A DNA stretch of 64,000 nt, taken from Aphrophora alni. Lineage: Eukaryota > Arthropoda > Insecta > Hemiptera > Aphrophoridae. The notes beneath the pieces are model-generated. The model saw only the letters and a program-made list of their open reading frames with translations. It ran no database searches and was not told where the DNA came from. Shown piece after piece: positions 34,707 to 46,654 of the stretch (the stretch's first letter is position 1; each line of letters starts with the position of its first letter). The position numbers and the translations under genes were made by a program. The stretch is from NCBI GenBank assembly GCA_963513935.1, contig OY740772.1, positions 12,618,098-12,682,097 on the forward strand, read 5' to 3'.

Positions 34707-36205
34707 CCATTTGATGTCTCAAGGCTGCAGGTAACCTTTCTCTTCTTTGAGCCAAAATGGATCTGTTGTAGAATATATATACATGATGTTCATGAAGTAG
34801 GATGCCAAACTTTGGGAAATGATTCTTTACCTGTAAATGAATTGTCAAAATGTCAACTGTGGTTTACAGTTTTACATTCATAATTTCTATTTGTATTTCT
34901 ATGGAAGACTATTTATTGGTCTCTTATTATAATAGACCAGAGTCAATGTGTTCTATAATAATTGGCAGTACGGTAACTCCTGATTTATCCTGTAATGTAA
35001 AAAAAGAAAATAATCACCCATTTCACGGGAAATGCCGCTAAAAACTCATTGTTGCTTGATTATCGTGTCAACATTATATTTTCTTTTTGCATACAGAATC
35101 AGTTTTTTCTACCATTAAATTGTGGAGATGACAATAATAACTTCGACACACAAACCTCCCTTAATAAAATTATTCCATACCATGGTCGTATGATTTATTT
35201 CCAATTCTTGCACACAGAATTTTGGAATTTGTAGTCACAACACCATGAATACAAAAAAAAAAACATAATTTGAGTCAACTAACGGATCTTGATCAAGAAT
35301 TATTTCCCCTTTCGATACCGCTTGCTGTTTTTTAAAAATATTTATTTGCCTAACTTAACCAATGTGCCCAGTATATATTGATCAAATATATATTGAACTT
35401 GCTACTTCCATGACAATGACACCTTGAATAAATATTAAGAATTAATTTTCTCAATAACTGAAAAATATAATCACATCAGTACAGTCTGATCTTATTAAAA
35501 ATACAAAAGAAATTAATCTATTTTGTCCTGAAACATTATTTTCTCCATTCAATTTCAATGTTATGTTGTCAAATTGTTTTTCTATATCTAATTAGATTAA
35601 TCGGCTTTTCGCTCTCTTTGTAGATGTTTTATTTTTTATTTTATTACATATAAGCTTGCCTTGCTTGTCATTAGATAATTAAAGAAAACTAATTGTAACA
35701 ATTGTGATAGTTAACTTTAAGTTGTCTCGTAATGTTCAAGACTTATTGCAATAATAACAAACACAATGCAGAAGTCATATCAACCATGAATTGTTATTGT
35801 TATAAGACGGAAGGGTTATGTAGAATATAATTTTTATTTTCAAATACAAGAAGTTGGATAACATTTAGATTGAAGTAACATATTGATAATTTATAAATTT
35901 AATACTGAAAGTTGTTCTACGTATATATTTAAAACACAAGTTTTCTTGATTTGCCAGCAGTCTCTATTTGATCGATTTAAATATAATAAAACTCTATATC
36001 TATGGATGTTTTAACATAATTGGTGATTGGTGTAGTGTTTTGAAATGCAATGTAAGAAACAATTAATATACGCAGAGACTTGGAATGCACTGAAGACATG
36101 GGAGCTTATAACGAGCACCTAACCTTAAAACCGTTGTAATCTGCAGCTTGTTCGGTACATAATTATTTTTAATTACCCTCGTTATTATTTTGTTCACCTG
36201 TATTA
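34705..36205. other. Intergenic, nothing recognised
   Basis: Several short frames but no motif or splice support. Confidence 0.45.
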
Positions 36206-36209
36206 ATAC

Positions 36210-36350
36210 TGTGGTTAGCAAATGAGTTTATATCCAAAAGATTCCGAGTTCAATCAACATTGGGGGCTCAAAAATTTAGTGTTGACCCAATGTCATAAAG
36301 TAACAGTGGGAATCTACTATTGATAGCGACCCTAGTTATAAAAATTTGAA
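36210..36350 (+). mobile_element. tRNA-derived SINE-like copy
   Basis: A-box-like gtggttagcaaatg, B-box-like tccgagttcaatc, then gggggctcaaaaatttagtg and ttgacccaatgtcata. The tail block is shared with the copies at 13290 and 29180. Confidence 0.55.
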
Positions 36351-37169
36351 TTACTGCAACATGTTTGATGTGTACTTTATCTTGTAAAAACTGTTTAACA
36401 GGCCTATACAACGGACTATTACGCTAAGAATTTATTTATTTTTTATAAAACTAAGTAGGGTACTTCTATTAGTATTATCTAATTATAAAATTTATTTCCA
36501 CTGCATTTTCATGTTATTGATTTTATCTTAGATCCAAAATAATGAAAATATTGAACTGTTACAAATTCACAATCACCAATCACTATTCAATTTTAACTTA
36601 ATAAAATGAAATATGTTCCTTCAATCTAAGTAAAAGCATGTACCTTAATGAACATTGCCTTTTCTTATTTCAAGACTAAATAAATTTAATTAAATGATCT
36701 GCAATAACTTGGACATATCTAAGTTGATTTATTGAATGCCTGTATATAATAAAATAGCCTTAGGAAGATTATATGTCAAATGTGGAGCACTATTTTACAT
36801 AAGTCTGCTTATTGCACTTTGCTAAATGTGCATGGTTGCTGCGCTGCTTCGTGCGTCTCTTTGTCGGCTTCGTCCTTTTTAACTAAATTTGTGTTTATTT
36901 GGCTTTTTAGGTAAAACAGCACATTGGAAATGAATTCAAAATGTTTTTAATATGTGTTAATAAAAGTATTATTAATAATTTATAATAGGCTTAAAACAAT
37001 CTTTAATGCAAAAATTGTTTTTATTGATTATTTGATAAACAATTTTCTTAAAGGTGTGAAACCAATACCTGGATAAACTAATTCTTGGAACTGGATATAA
37101 ACTCGAGGACCAATTTTAATAAATTTCAGTTCAATTCACTTCGGGCGGTCCTTTTTACCCAAGGCACTT
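36351..37169. other. Intergenic, nothing recognised
   Basis: AT-rich sequence with a small GC-richer island near 36835-36885 that has no open frame of note. Confidence 0.45.
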
Positions 37170-37175
37170 CAGCTA

Positions 37176-37440
37176 TTAAAGCTTATTGCGCCCCCAAGTC
37201 ATCATCCTATAAATCCACAACTTGAGGTTGTCTTGGGGAATTGTTAGGCCTTTCTCCATATGTCCAAAGATGTCTATCTTCTCCTGCTCAAAACTGTTAC
37301 AGTCTAAGAGCAGGTGGTCTGCAGTCTCGCCGTGCATTCCACATCTCCTACACAGAGGTTCTGCTGTGAAGATTCCCAATCAATATCAGATTTGAGATGT
37401 TTCTCCATCTTGTCCCATGGCTCTTTTCAGCTCAAGTGTT
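37176..37440 (-). pseudogene. Non-LTR retrotransposon remnant: C-terminal Cys-His tail
   Basis: Minus strand: RAMGQDGETSQI, two stops, then an intact run GIFTAEPLCRRCGMHGETAD, continuing HLLLDCNSFEQEKIDIFG and ending at 37176. The motif C-x2-C-x(5-6)-E-T-x2-H-x4-C after 'GI...PLC' is the standard zinc-binding tail that follows RNase H in many insect non-LTR elements (aligned with 'LTGH..L..HL...GI...P.C..C'). Stops and absence of the rest make it a relic. Possibly the same family as 10290-10970. Confidence 0.75.
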
Positions 37441-40400
37441 GATGGCGAACATAGCCCTTTTCTTGGAGATTTCACAAAATACCTCTTGTCCTTTGAACTT
37501 CTGCCGATACTTTTAATCAAATTTTATATATAGGCATATTTTTCCATCTTAGAACGTTCTTGTAATTTTTTTGATAATTCAATTTTTGGAGGTAGCTGTC
37601 ATAAGAAAAGAACATAAAATCATAATTTTCTCCAAATTGGCTATACAAATTTCATTTGAATTTTAGCAAAATATGAACATCAATAATACAAACATGTGTA
37701 CAAAATTGCAACTAAAAGTTATTACGGTTCAAGAATAATTAACAAAAATCAACCTTGACTGCCGTCATTAAAAATTTTATTTTCATCAAATACAATTTAC
37801 GCTGATTTAGTTCTAGAAGTTGTTTTGAAAGTTTATGGACTTTTTTACACCATTGCAGTTAAAATGTATTATTTCTATGCTTAAAATCTGAAATGAAAGA
37901 GTGTTTTTAAAAGTAAAAGCAACGCAATGTTTACAACCTATAAACTTTCCAATGTGCTGGACATCTTAACGGCTCTTTAAAAACTGTACAAATCTATAAT
38001 TTTACAACTCAAATTTTTTTCCCATTGACTCTTTTTTATAATTAAAAAACCTAAAATATAAATGTACATAAAAGAATGAAATACGAGTGCATTCTCAAAA
38101 TGATGGCCATAATGTGCCTCATCTTTTATTTGTTGAAAATATTTTTAATACTCTTAAACATAAATCAGGGATTTCAAAATTTAATTCAACAAATTTGATT
38201 TTGGAGCAGCAAATGTAATTTTTAAATGTTCAGTGCCTGTCACCCTGTCATCCCCTAAGTACAGCTAGACGTCTAGTAGCATTAGCAATATTTGCCTACT
38301 GTGTTTTATATTTGTAAGCACTAGTTTGGAGAGATGATTTGTACTCTCACCAGTTAATTATTCCTATTTAATTGTAAGAAGTTCCTAAATTTGGCATGCA
38401 TTCTCATGTATTATTTTTCTACAAAACAAATTTATTGTTGAATTTATTGATGAAGCAAATTCACAAATTTGATGTTTTGAATGTTGTGTTGAAAAGAAAA
38501 CAATTACTTGTCTTATGTTTTATAGAAATTACACTACTAAATTTAGTAAATATGTTTCGGGGAAGTAAGAAGGAGAAAGGGTAAATGAGGTAGCTCAGAA
38601 AGTGAGGCATACTGCGACACTAAACTATGTTGCAGAATACGTATTGGCCATTCATAAAATATTTTGCTGAACTTTAGGAGATGATAGGGGGGCGTGCAAA
38701 AAAGTTTATGTAAACGTATGTCCTTAGATGCTTCTTTTTCCTTCTGTTCACTATTTTGTATATTTTCAATAACAAGAATATAACGTCGAATATACCTATA
38801 CCAAATTTTGAAGAACGTTTTTATACCATTAAATTGTAGTTTTCAGTAAATCTTATAATATTTTATCTAACGGTTTCAAAATGATTTCTATTTAAATATT
38901 TTATTTATCTGTAATTTAATTTTTAAACATATTTAATGGCTGCCATTTTGAAACCGTTGGGTTAAAAAATTATAACTCCAACATTTTTTTCGTAATCTCA
39001 TTTTTATCTAACCAGATATTCAGTGTGGATTTTCTTTGTTGTTATTGTGTGCCTTTTTTCGCTAGTTGTTCTGCGACTTTATTTCCTAATAATCAAATAT
39101 GTAAAGACACTGAAAGCAGATATATGTTTTTATTAGATCTTTGTCTAGGATTTGGAATCCACCATAACAACACTTTTTGAAAGAATCTTGGTTTATAAAA
39201 AAGTTTTGTAAAGCAAAATGTATTGCTTGGATGAAGCTACCCACATAGATCTAATGAATAGATTCAACCACAGCTACTGTTTTGTTATTTATATGTAGTC
39301 AGTTGGATGGTGAATATTTACCTTCGATTGTCAAAATGATCTGTTTCAGTGCTGATTATGGACAGTTTGGTTTTCTAACTTCTTCAATCAAGAGCAGGTT
39401 TACGTTGAGTTGTAGATAGTCAAGGGTTTTTTTATTTAATGCTAACCGAAACATAAGACAAAAAATTATATTACTTTATAATATTAAATAATCTACAAAT
39501 TTGGGATTGTTGCTACACAAGCTCTTCAGTGCTGACATTTTACGAATGCACTGCCACAGATTGTTCGTCAAATTTCAAATCACATTGAAAATTTGTTGAT
39601 AATAGTTTGGTAATGGATTTCAAGACTGATCATTGGTTGTATTTTTAAAACTGGTGAGAGTGTTTTGGTGATATTAAAGAGGAATTTGCTTCTCTGTTAT
39701 CGTGGCTTATTGGAAGCATAGTGATTTCACGTTTACATTTTTATATTGATATAGTAATTAGCATTATTGATTGAATTTTTTGTTTTGTGGTTATGTTATT
39801 ATTTTATCCTATTGTGTTATTTTATAGAGTTATAAATGTTATTTTTTAAATTTTTATGTTGGATGTTTTTAAATCTTTAAATTTTTGATGTTTATGTAAG
39901 CAGGGTACTTTTTTTTGTTTCCTACCGAACACCTACAAAAATAATATGAAAGCTCAAAGAGCTTTCAGTTTGTTTAATGGTTGTGATTTTTTTTTCTTGT
40001 AATTGTATATTTGTCCCCCCTCCCACCTCCCTTTGTCTAATTTTGATAGGCTAGTTAAGTAATCACCAATCGTAGAATACCTGTTCACCTCACAACTTTA
40101 GAACCTAGTTTATATTCATTTGTAATGATTTAATAGCGCATTTAATAAAACAATAAAACCCATCAAACCTTTGTATTTATTTTGTTGTTTACCATATTAT
40201 ATTATTATTCATCTTGCTCTTATTCAAGTCAGTTAGTTCCATACTGCTAAATTTTATCTTTTGATGTATTGTCGTGAAGATTTAACTTAATGGAGTAAAA
40301 TCGGTGAAGTAATTCAAGCTATTAATGGATCTTGAAACAATCCGAACTTGTCGATATTGCTTGATAGAATTTATCAAGCCGCTTGATAAGCTGTGATAGG

Positions 40401-41284
40401 TGTTCATCAGTCAAATTTTGTTACAAGGGAGAAAACAAATTTTATGTTAACAGTTGAGGAAAAATTTGCCACTCAATGTAGAAGTTAAGAATTTTGACAT
40501 TTGATAGCAGATGCAATGTTTTCCAGCAAAAAAAAATTAATTACTATGTCTTTCACTTAACTTTTATGTAAATATAACCATAAATTATAAATGGTGGGGA
40601 AAATAAAATTAATTTGCTTGCCTTTCTAAACCCTCTCGAATTGAAATATTGCATTAAAATTAGGTCTAAATTAGACTAAAGCGTTGATAATGTTAAAAAC
40701 TTTTAATTTTTTATACATTCTCACTTTTTCTTTGTAAAACTTTAAGGTAATGGAATCAAACAGTGCAGGAAAAAATCTGCTATAACGCTGCTCCTCAACA
40801 TTCATTCAGCGGAATAACAGCTGTTTAATTAATACTGCTACAAAGTTTATGCTACTTCAAAATTATACAAAAAAACTCCGCTACATTTTAATAATATCAC
40901 CACCGTCTACATTCATTTTTCTTCCCACTCCAAAGCTGTAATTTTTCTGAAAGATCTTTTCGACCAATTTCAAAATATGTTTTGTTGTTTGCCTGCAGGG
41001 AGAGATGCAAAGCTATTGACAAGTAATTTTACTCTAATTCCACAAAGTAACAAACTTGTTTCTTTCATCTTTACAGAAAAATGTACATTGCCATAATTCA
41101 AAAGTACAAGACAATGTATTGCCATGAAAGACTTGTATAGTTTCCGTTAACACTGACAACGCACAACACAGCTGTTGTGAACTTTCCTGTCATCGCATCA
41201 ACATATCGATGGCTAGATTCTAAAATCACATCAATTAAATTTTAACTTTAATGTAATAGCAGATATTTCTTGTTGAAACTCCAT
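37441..41284. other. Intergenic, nothing recognised
   Basis: 3.8 kb of AT-rich sequence. Small frames only; none shows a domain or splice context. Confidence 0.45.
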
Positions 41285-41460
41285 ATTCAAGGATAAAATA
41301 AAGCAAAAGCTTAAAGTTTCAAATATTTTAATAATATAAATGAGCTTGTATATATCAGCTTGTATATAATGAGCTTGTATATAATCATTTTATATATATA
41401 TATATATATATTATTAAAATATTTGAAACTTTAAGCTTTTGCTTTATTTTATCCTTGAAT
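41285..41460. repeat. Perfect long hairpin (54-bp arms)
   Basis: 41285-41338 and 41407-41460 are perfect inverted repeats (outer end attcaaggataaaataaagc). The 68-bp loop holds three head-to-tail copies of a gcttgtatata-based unit of about 15-18 bp and then a TA run. There is no ORF. It could be a young fold-back element or a hairpin-RNA locus. Confidence 0.93.
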
Positions 41461-44400
41461 TAAATTTTACTTCAGTAAAACATATTGGAATAATTTGCGG
41501 CACCCTATCGAATCAGGCAGAATGCACAATTTGGAAACCACTGATTTACACAATCGTCAAACAAATTGTGGCCGAAGACAGAAGAGGATGAAAACCATCA
41601 TTGAAGAAGCCAAGATCTTAATAGAAGCCTTGGTGCAATGAAGTAAGACAAGGTAAACTACACAACAATAATTTGTTCTCATATCATTTAATTACTTCTT
41701 CAAATCAGACAAAAAATGACTAGTTATAAATTACAAATTACATGAAAATCTTAATTGTATGACTAGATTATATTAAAACATTGCGGAAGGCGTTATTCAA
41801 CATCTTATATTAGAAATTAACACGTTTTTATTCTGTTTAATTATACTTTCATTTACTCAGGTAACATTAGTAAGTAAAAAATAAATAAATATTACCATCA
41901 TCTTTCAACTTAGATTAGGCGGGAACATCTGTTCTGGCATTAACCATTCTTCACCAGCGTTTGTGCAGCCTAAATAACTAAATCATTGTGGATTTATTTT
42001 TTTAATATTATTGTACTTAAATGTTGAACTTAAAATTATAAGAGTGCACTTTGTTTCTCTTTATAAATTAAAAGAGAGAGGATTAGGTAATCGTGAAAGA
42101 AAAATTTAACTTTTTTTAAAACACATTAACTAATAATTGATGATGTGGTAATGACTCAATTTTCTAATTATGTAAAAAAACACACAAACATATTTTATTG
42201 TAGTTTTATCAAATTTGAACTCAGCGTTTTGAAAGAGTATTAGAGTTTCTTTAAAAACTTTTATACAGTTGTATTTTTCATTATCCAACCTCTAAAGTTA
42301 GTCTAATGTATGCGATTTAGACTCCCCGTTAATAAAATAAACCAGAAGTTTTTTTTTCTAGTTTTAAAATTATTGGATAATTATAGATTGTCCATATTAT
42401 TGATATAGTTTAATCTAACATTGTCATCATTTGTGTATATAAAAACTAATACACAGTGTTTCAAAAATATAAATCAACTTCTGTAATAAACTTAAAACAT
42501 GAAAAAAGAAACTAACATAATGTAGTCTCCTACTCGGTGGCACACAAACCTTCTTAGTCAGTTGACTAGTTATTTACTGTCATTTGTATAATGTAGTTTT
42601 GTGATTTATAGTTTCCCTGATAATGTTTGTATACAGGTGTGACAGCTGTTTTATTCAATTAGTACAAAAGTTTCAAAAAAGGTAATTCTAGGATTTTTTG
42701 AGTTCAAACAAAAGATATTATCAATTTTTTCATATTACCCATCATTTTTCAACTATAATGGTCAGTTCTAAATTTCCTTAAGGGAACCCCTATTTATGGT
42801 GATTTTGGATGAAACTCATTTTAAGACTTTGCTTGGATATTTTTCATATCTTCAACCATTTAGGAATTACAGGCATTTAAATGTTTCAAAAAATTTCTAA
42901 TTCAAGTTATTTCCAGAGATAATTTTCAAAATCAAATTCAGGTGAAATGAAAACTAAAACTATGGTAAAAGGTGTAATAACACTCTTTGTTCTGTAGGCT
43001 GAGGAATAACAATTATCGATAGAAAACAAAAATTATAATTGTCTAGTTATTGTCTTGAATATCCAATGGCTTACACCATCTCTTTATTGTTACTAAATGT
43101 ATTACAATTTGTGAATTAAGGATAAATTGAGTTATTAACCCACTTAATACATTTGTTTTGGTTATAATATCTTATTAACAAGATCTAATACATCCAGTAA
43201 TAAATTTACAAACTGGTGTAAGCCAGTAGATGTTACAATACAATGAAGTTGGTAAAATCCCCTCGTCGAAAAATATCAAAATAATATTTTCAAAACTACT
43301 TTATATTGTAAATTTGCATAACAACTGTTTTAAAGAATAAAGACCATCAATATTAACTACCTGATATTTATAAAGTGTATTGCCAACATTAATTTTATCC
43401 AGAAAATTATTATTAATTTCTTTAAAATGTTGCTATTGTTTAATCCTGCCACATAAGTAAAAAAATATATATTTCTTTTCAAACTTATCACAGTCTAAGT
43501 TTCAATTTTCAATTCGGTTCAACTGTTTTAAGTACGGAAAATGCACCTTTGAAAACTCCTTACTCCTATTTTCTCAATTTGAGCGCTTATAGCTTGTAAA
43601 TGGTTAAAGGTATTGTAAAATACCCAAGAATAAAAAAGTCCTAAAATAAAAATAGGAATTCTCATAAGAAAATTTAGAGCTGACCACCATATTGGAAAAA
43701 TGGCGGGTGACATGAAAAATTGGTAATACTTTTAACCCAAAAAATTCTTTTGTTCTTTTTAAAGTTTTTGGTACTTTTATAGAATAAAACAGTGGTCAAA
43801 CCTGTTTTTCAATCACCCTGTAAAGTCTCGTTTATTTTGACAGCTTGTGTTTATTTTTACTCCTACGAGCCTTTCTTACATTATTAGTTTCAGTTTTCAA
43901 CTTGGCTCTAGACTACCATGCTAGATTCACTTTTCTCATTTTCGAGGTTTATAATTTGGTAACGGAAGTTGTCTTAAACTCCTTAAACTACCTTTATTAT
44001 TTTTATACAATTGAAGACAAACGCCCAAATAAATGATATTAACAATATGAGTATTTTTCACCAACAACCCTGGCTCATTTGGTAAAACCGTTCTTTCTGT
44101 ATGTACACGCTACATCAAATTTGTCATCAATTTGAACCATTTGTTAGATAATAAATGATAAAAATACCACAGATTTTTTCCCAAAAGTTATTAAAATTAT
44201 AAATATATTTTTGGTCAATATTTGCATCAATTGTACAATCCACAATTTTACTGAGCTTCACTTAAAATATTTAATGAGGTTCCACAATATTGTTAAACAA
44301 ATACAATTGTAAATATACTTAATAAATTACCAAATATTTTTAAACCTAATATAGAATTTTAGAATAAATTAAACACTCTGAATGTAATATTATTACAAGA

Positions 44401-46175
44401 TAAATATACTATAATTTCACACTTCACAATGCAAATACTAAAAATAGAAGTATTTCTAATTACACTTTGCATCTTCTTTGCAATTATAAACTACTTTTAC
44501 ACACAAAGAGGACAATGTTATTGGAAGACAATTAAAAACTATATTAATCATCTAACTAGCCTTCAACAACGCTTTGTCAAAGGGAAGTAATTTCAAAATG
44601 TCCTACAAAACTTTTTAAAGTTATTAAAACTCATTTTTGAATAATTATATCCAAGTCACAGATTTTAATCTAAGTTATTTAATACGTAATACTTACTCCG
44701 GCTTGTGACTTATTTTTTAACATATGTTACGCATTTCAGAACATATGTTCCATCTTCAGACTCGCTCCTAAGAAGTCGTTAAAACATTAAAACACTACAA
44801 AACGTACACAACTCATACAATAAACGAATAACACTCAAATGCGCTACAGCTGTACACCAACGGTTCAAGAACAACTCGCTGAACATAACTTTAGTTACTG
44901 AACATTTTTTTGTTACATAGTTAAATTATATGGACCTTTCTCTAAAAAATGGTATATTACAAATTGGGTTTTTGATCAGATAACTATTTCTGTTGATTTT
45001 CTTTAAAAACTATTGCAATATGTAAAAAATGGCCTGCCATTCTGGGAAATCCTGTACGCCAGTTCTACGGTTAGATGTGAAATTGTTATAAACTCTTCTT
45101 ATACCTAAATTTATTTAGAATTTAGTAAATAAAAATGCATTATTTGTAATGACAGAATTATAATAATAAATGTGGAGTTATTCACCAATATTTCACGGAT
45201 ATTGTGTCAAACCTTGGTGTAGTCTCCTGAATTGTACTGCTGAGACACTCTTCATTATTGCACTGGAGTGATTCATTGAAATCATGCGAGGGAACCAAAC
45301 TTAATGGTGGAATAGGCCACCGTAGGGAACGGAATATTGTTACCTAACACAAAGTGGATGCTCATGAACGTAACCTTTAATTTGTCATATTCAAAATGAG
45401 AGGCTCAATGTGAAAAAGAGTAGGATTATCAAAGAGTACAATGAAAGATAACTGAAATTACTATTCATTAAAAGATATTGCATTCCACATCAGCTTTAAC
45501 TACACAATTTTTTACCAAAAACCCATTTGTTTTTATTTTTCAAGATAAAAGCTAACATTTCAGAATAAAACACATGATTCCTTATTTTAAAATGTGCTAA
45601 CAATTATTTTTATATTGTGTGTAAAAGTAGCCTAATTCTTTAGGTATTGTTGGTAAAAGTGAACATTGAGGCACACGAAATCACTAACTAGTTAATACTT
45701 TAAAGATTGTACACAATAAAAACCATAAACAATTAATGGTGAAAAAACATTGCACAAATTTTCTCACTCGCCTTCTTCTCAAATAATTGTCACCAAAAAT
45801 GTCAGTTAGTTATTTTTCAAAGTGAAAACGAACCATGGATTAAAAAATGTTTAGAGCCTAAAATTGCTTTGCATATGTCATAAACGTGGCTTCGCTGTAA
45901 ATCATATTTCATTCAAATCAACCTTTTGACAACTGTGGTTTAAGATTTATTTCCACATTAATCCTGAACCGTAATACATTTTTATTTCCAATTATTCACA
46001 AGGGTTTTGTTAAGTAATCTCAAATTTCATTAAAATTTGAATAAAATCATTACATCTTTTATAAGAGTTCCATGGCCATTTTGTTGTTATTTTTTACTAA
46101 TAATTCATGAACCAGGATTGGGGGGGGGTGAGAGAAGGTGACTAAATTGGTCATAATTATTTAGAGTTTTTTATT
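41461..46175. other. Intergenic, nothing firmly recognised
   Basis: 4.7 kb between the hairpin and the zinc-finger gene. Contains runs of A/T and a caccctgtaa end at about 43820 that resembles the terminus of the gggtgtcc-type MITEs, but no matching partner was found. Confidence 0.45.
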
Positions 46176-46179
46176 GTGT

Positions 46180-46320
46180 GTTTGTTGTAATTTTGAGTTA
46201 TCAACAAAATGAGAGAAAAAAGCCCAGAGAAAATTTATCAAAACCCCACATAAGAAATTGGATTTTAGACTGTGTTTGGACTGTAGAGCATTAGATATAC
46301 AGACATCATTCCAAAAACCT
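46180..46320. repeat. Dispersed repeat 'C', copy 1
   Basis: Blocks aattttgagttatcaacaaa, atgagagaaaaaag, aaaatttatcaaaa, gtttggactgtagagca and acagacatcattcc occur in this order. The same order is seen at 56195-56345 and partly at 57785-57930. Non-coding; probably the interior of a MITE family. Confidence 0.5.
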
Positions 46321-46462
46321 TTTTTTTTTTACTCAGGGGAGCTTCAAAACATCTAGACCGATTTTTTGACCCATCATAATTTTCTCTATATTTTAATCAA
46401 ACAATTTATATGCTGATTATCTTGTGCCACTAATGTACACCATTAAATACTGTTTTGTAACA

Positions 46463-46654
46463 TTATCGGAAATCATCCGGAGGTTCAGTCTTGATTTTTA
46501 CTTCGACTTGGCTTAGCAAATGACTCAAGTCTACCGTTGAATCGGAAGCATCTTCAGGCTCAAGTTTGACTTTAACAGAAGAATCTGTGTTTACTGCCAT
46601 TTCAACCTCGACAGCTTCAGATAAACGCTGAGATACCATTCTAGACCAGCGGTC
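46463..46654 (-). CDS. Zinc-finger gene exon 5 (terminal)
   Basis: Acceptor tttattttcag, then DRWSRMVSQRLSEAVEVEM, the acidic segment with VKLEPED, and the end VKIKTEPPDDFR followed by TAA. Phase 0 entry. The D/E-rich, sumoylation-motif tail resembles those of transcriptional regulators. Confidence 0.85.
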   Translation of the reverse strand, partial: DRWSRMVSQRLSEAVEVEMAVNTDSSVKVKLEPEDASDSTVDLSHLLSQVEVKIKTEPPDDFR

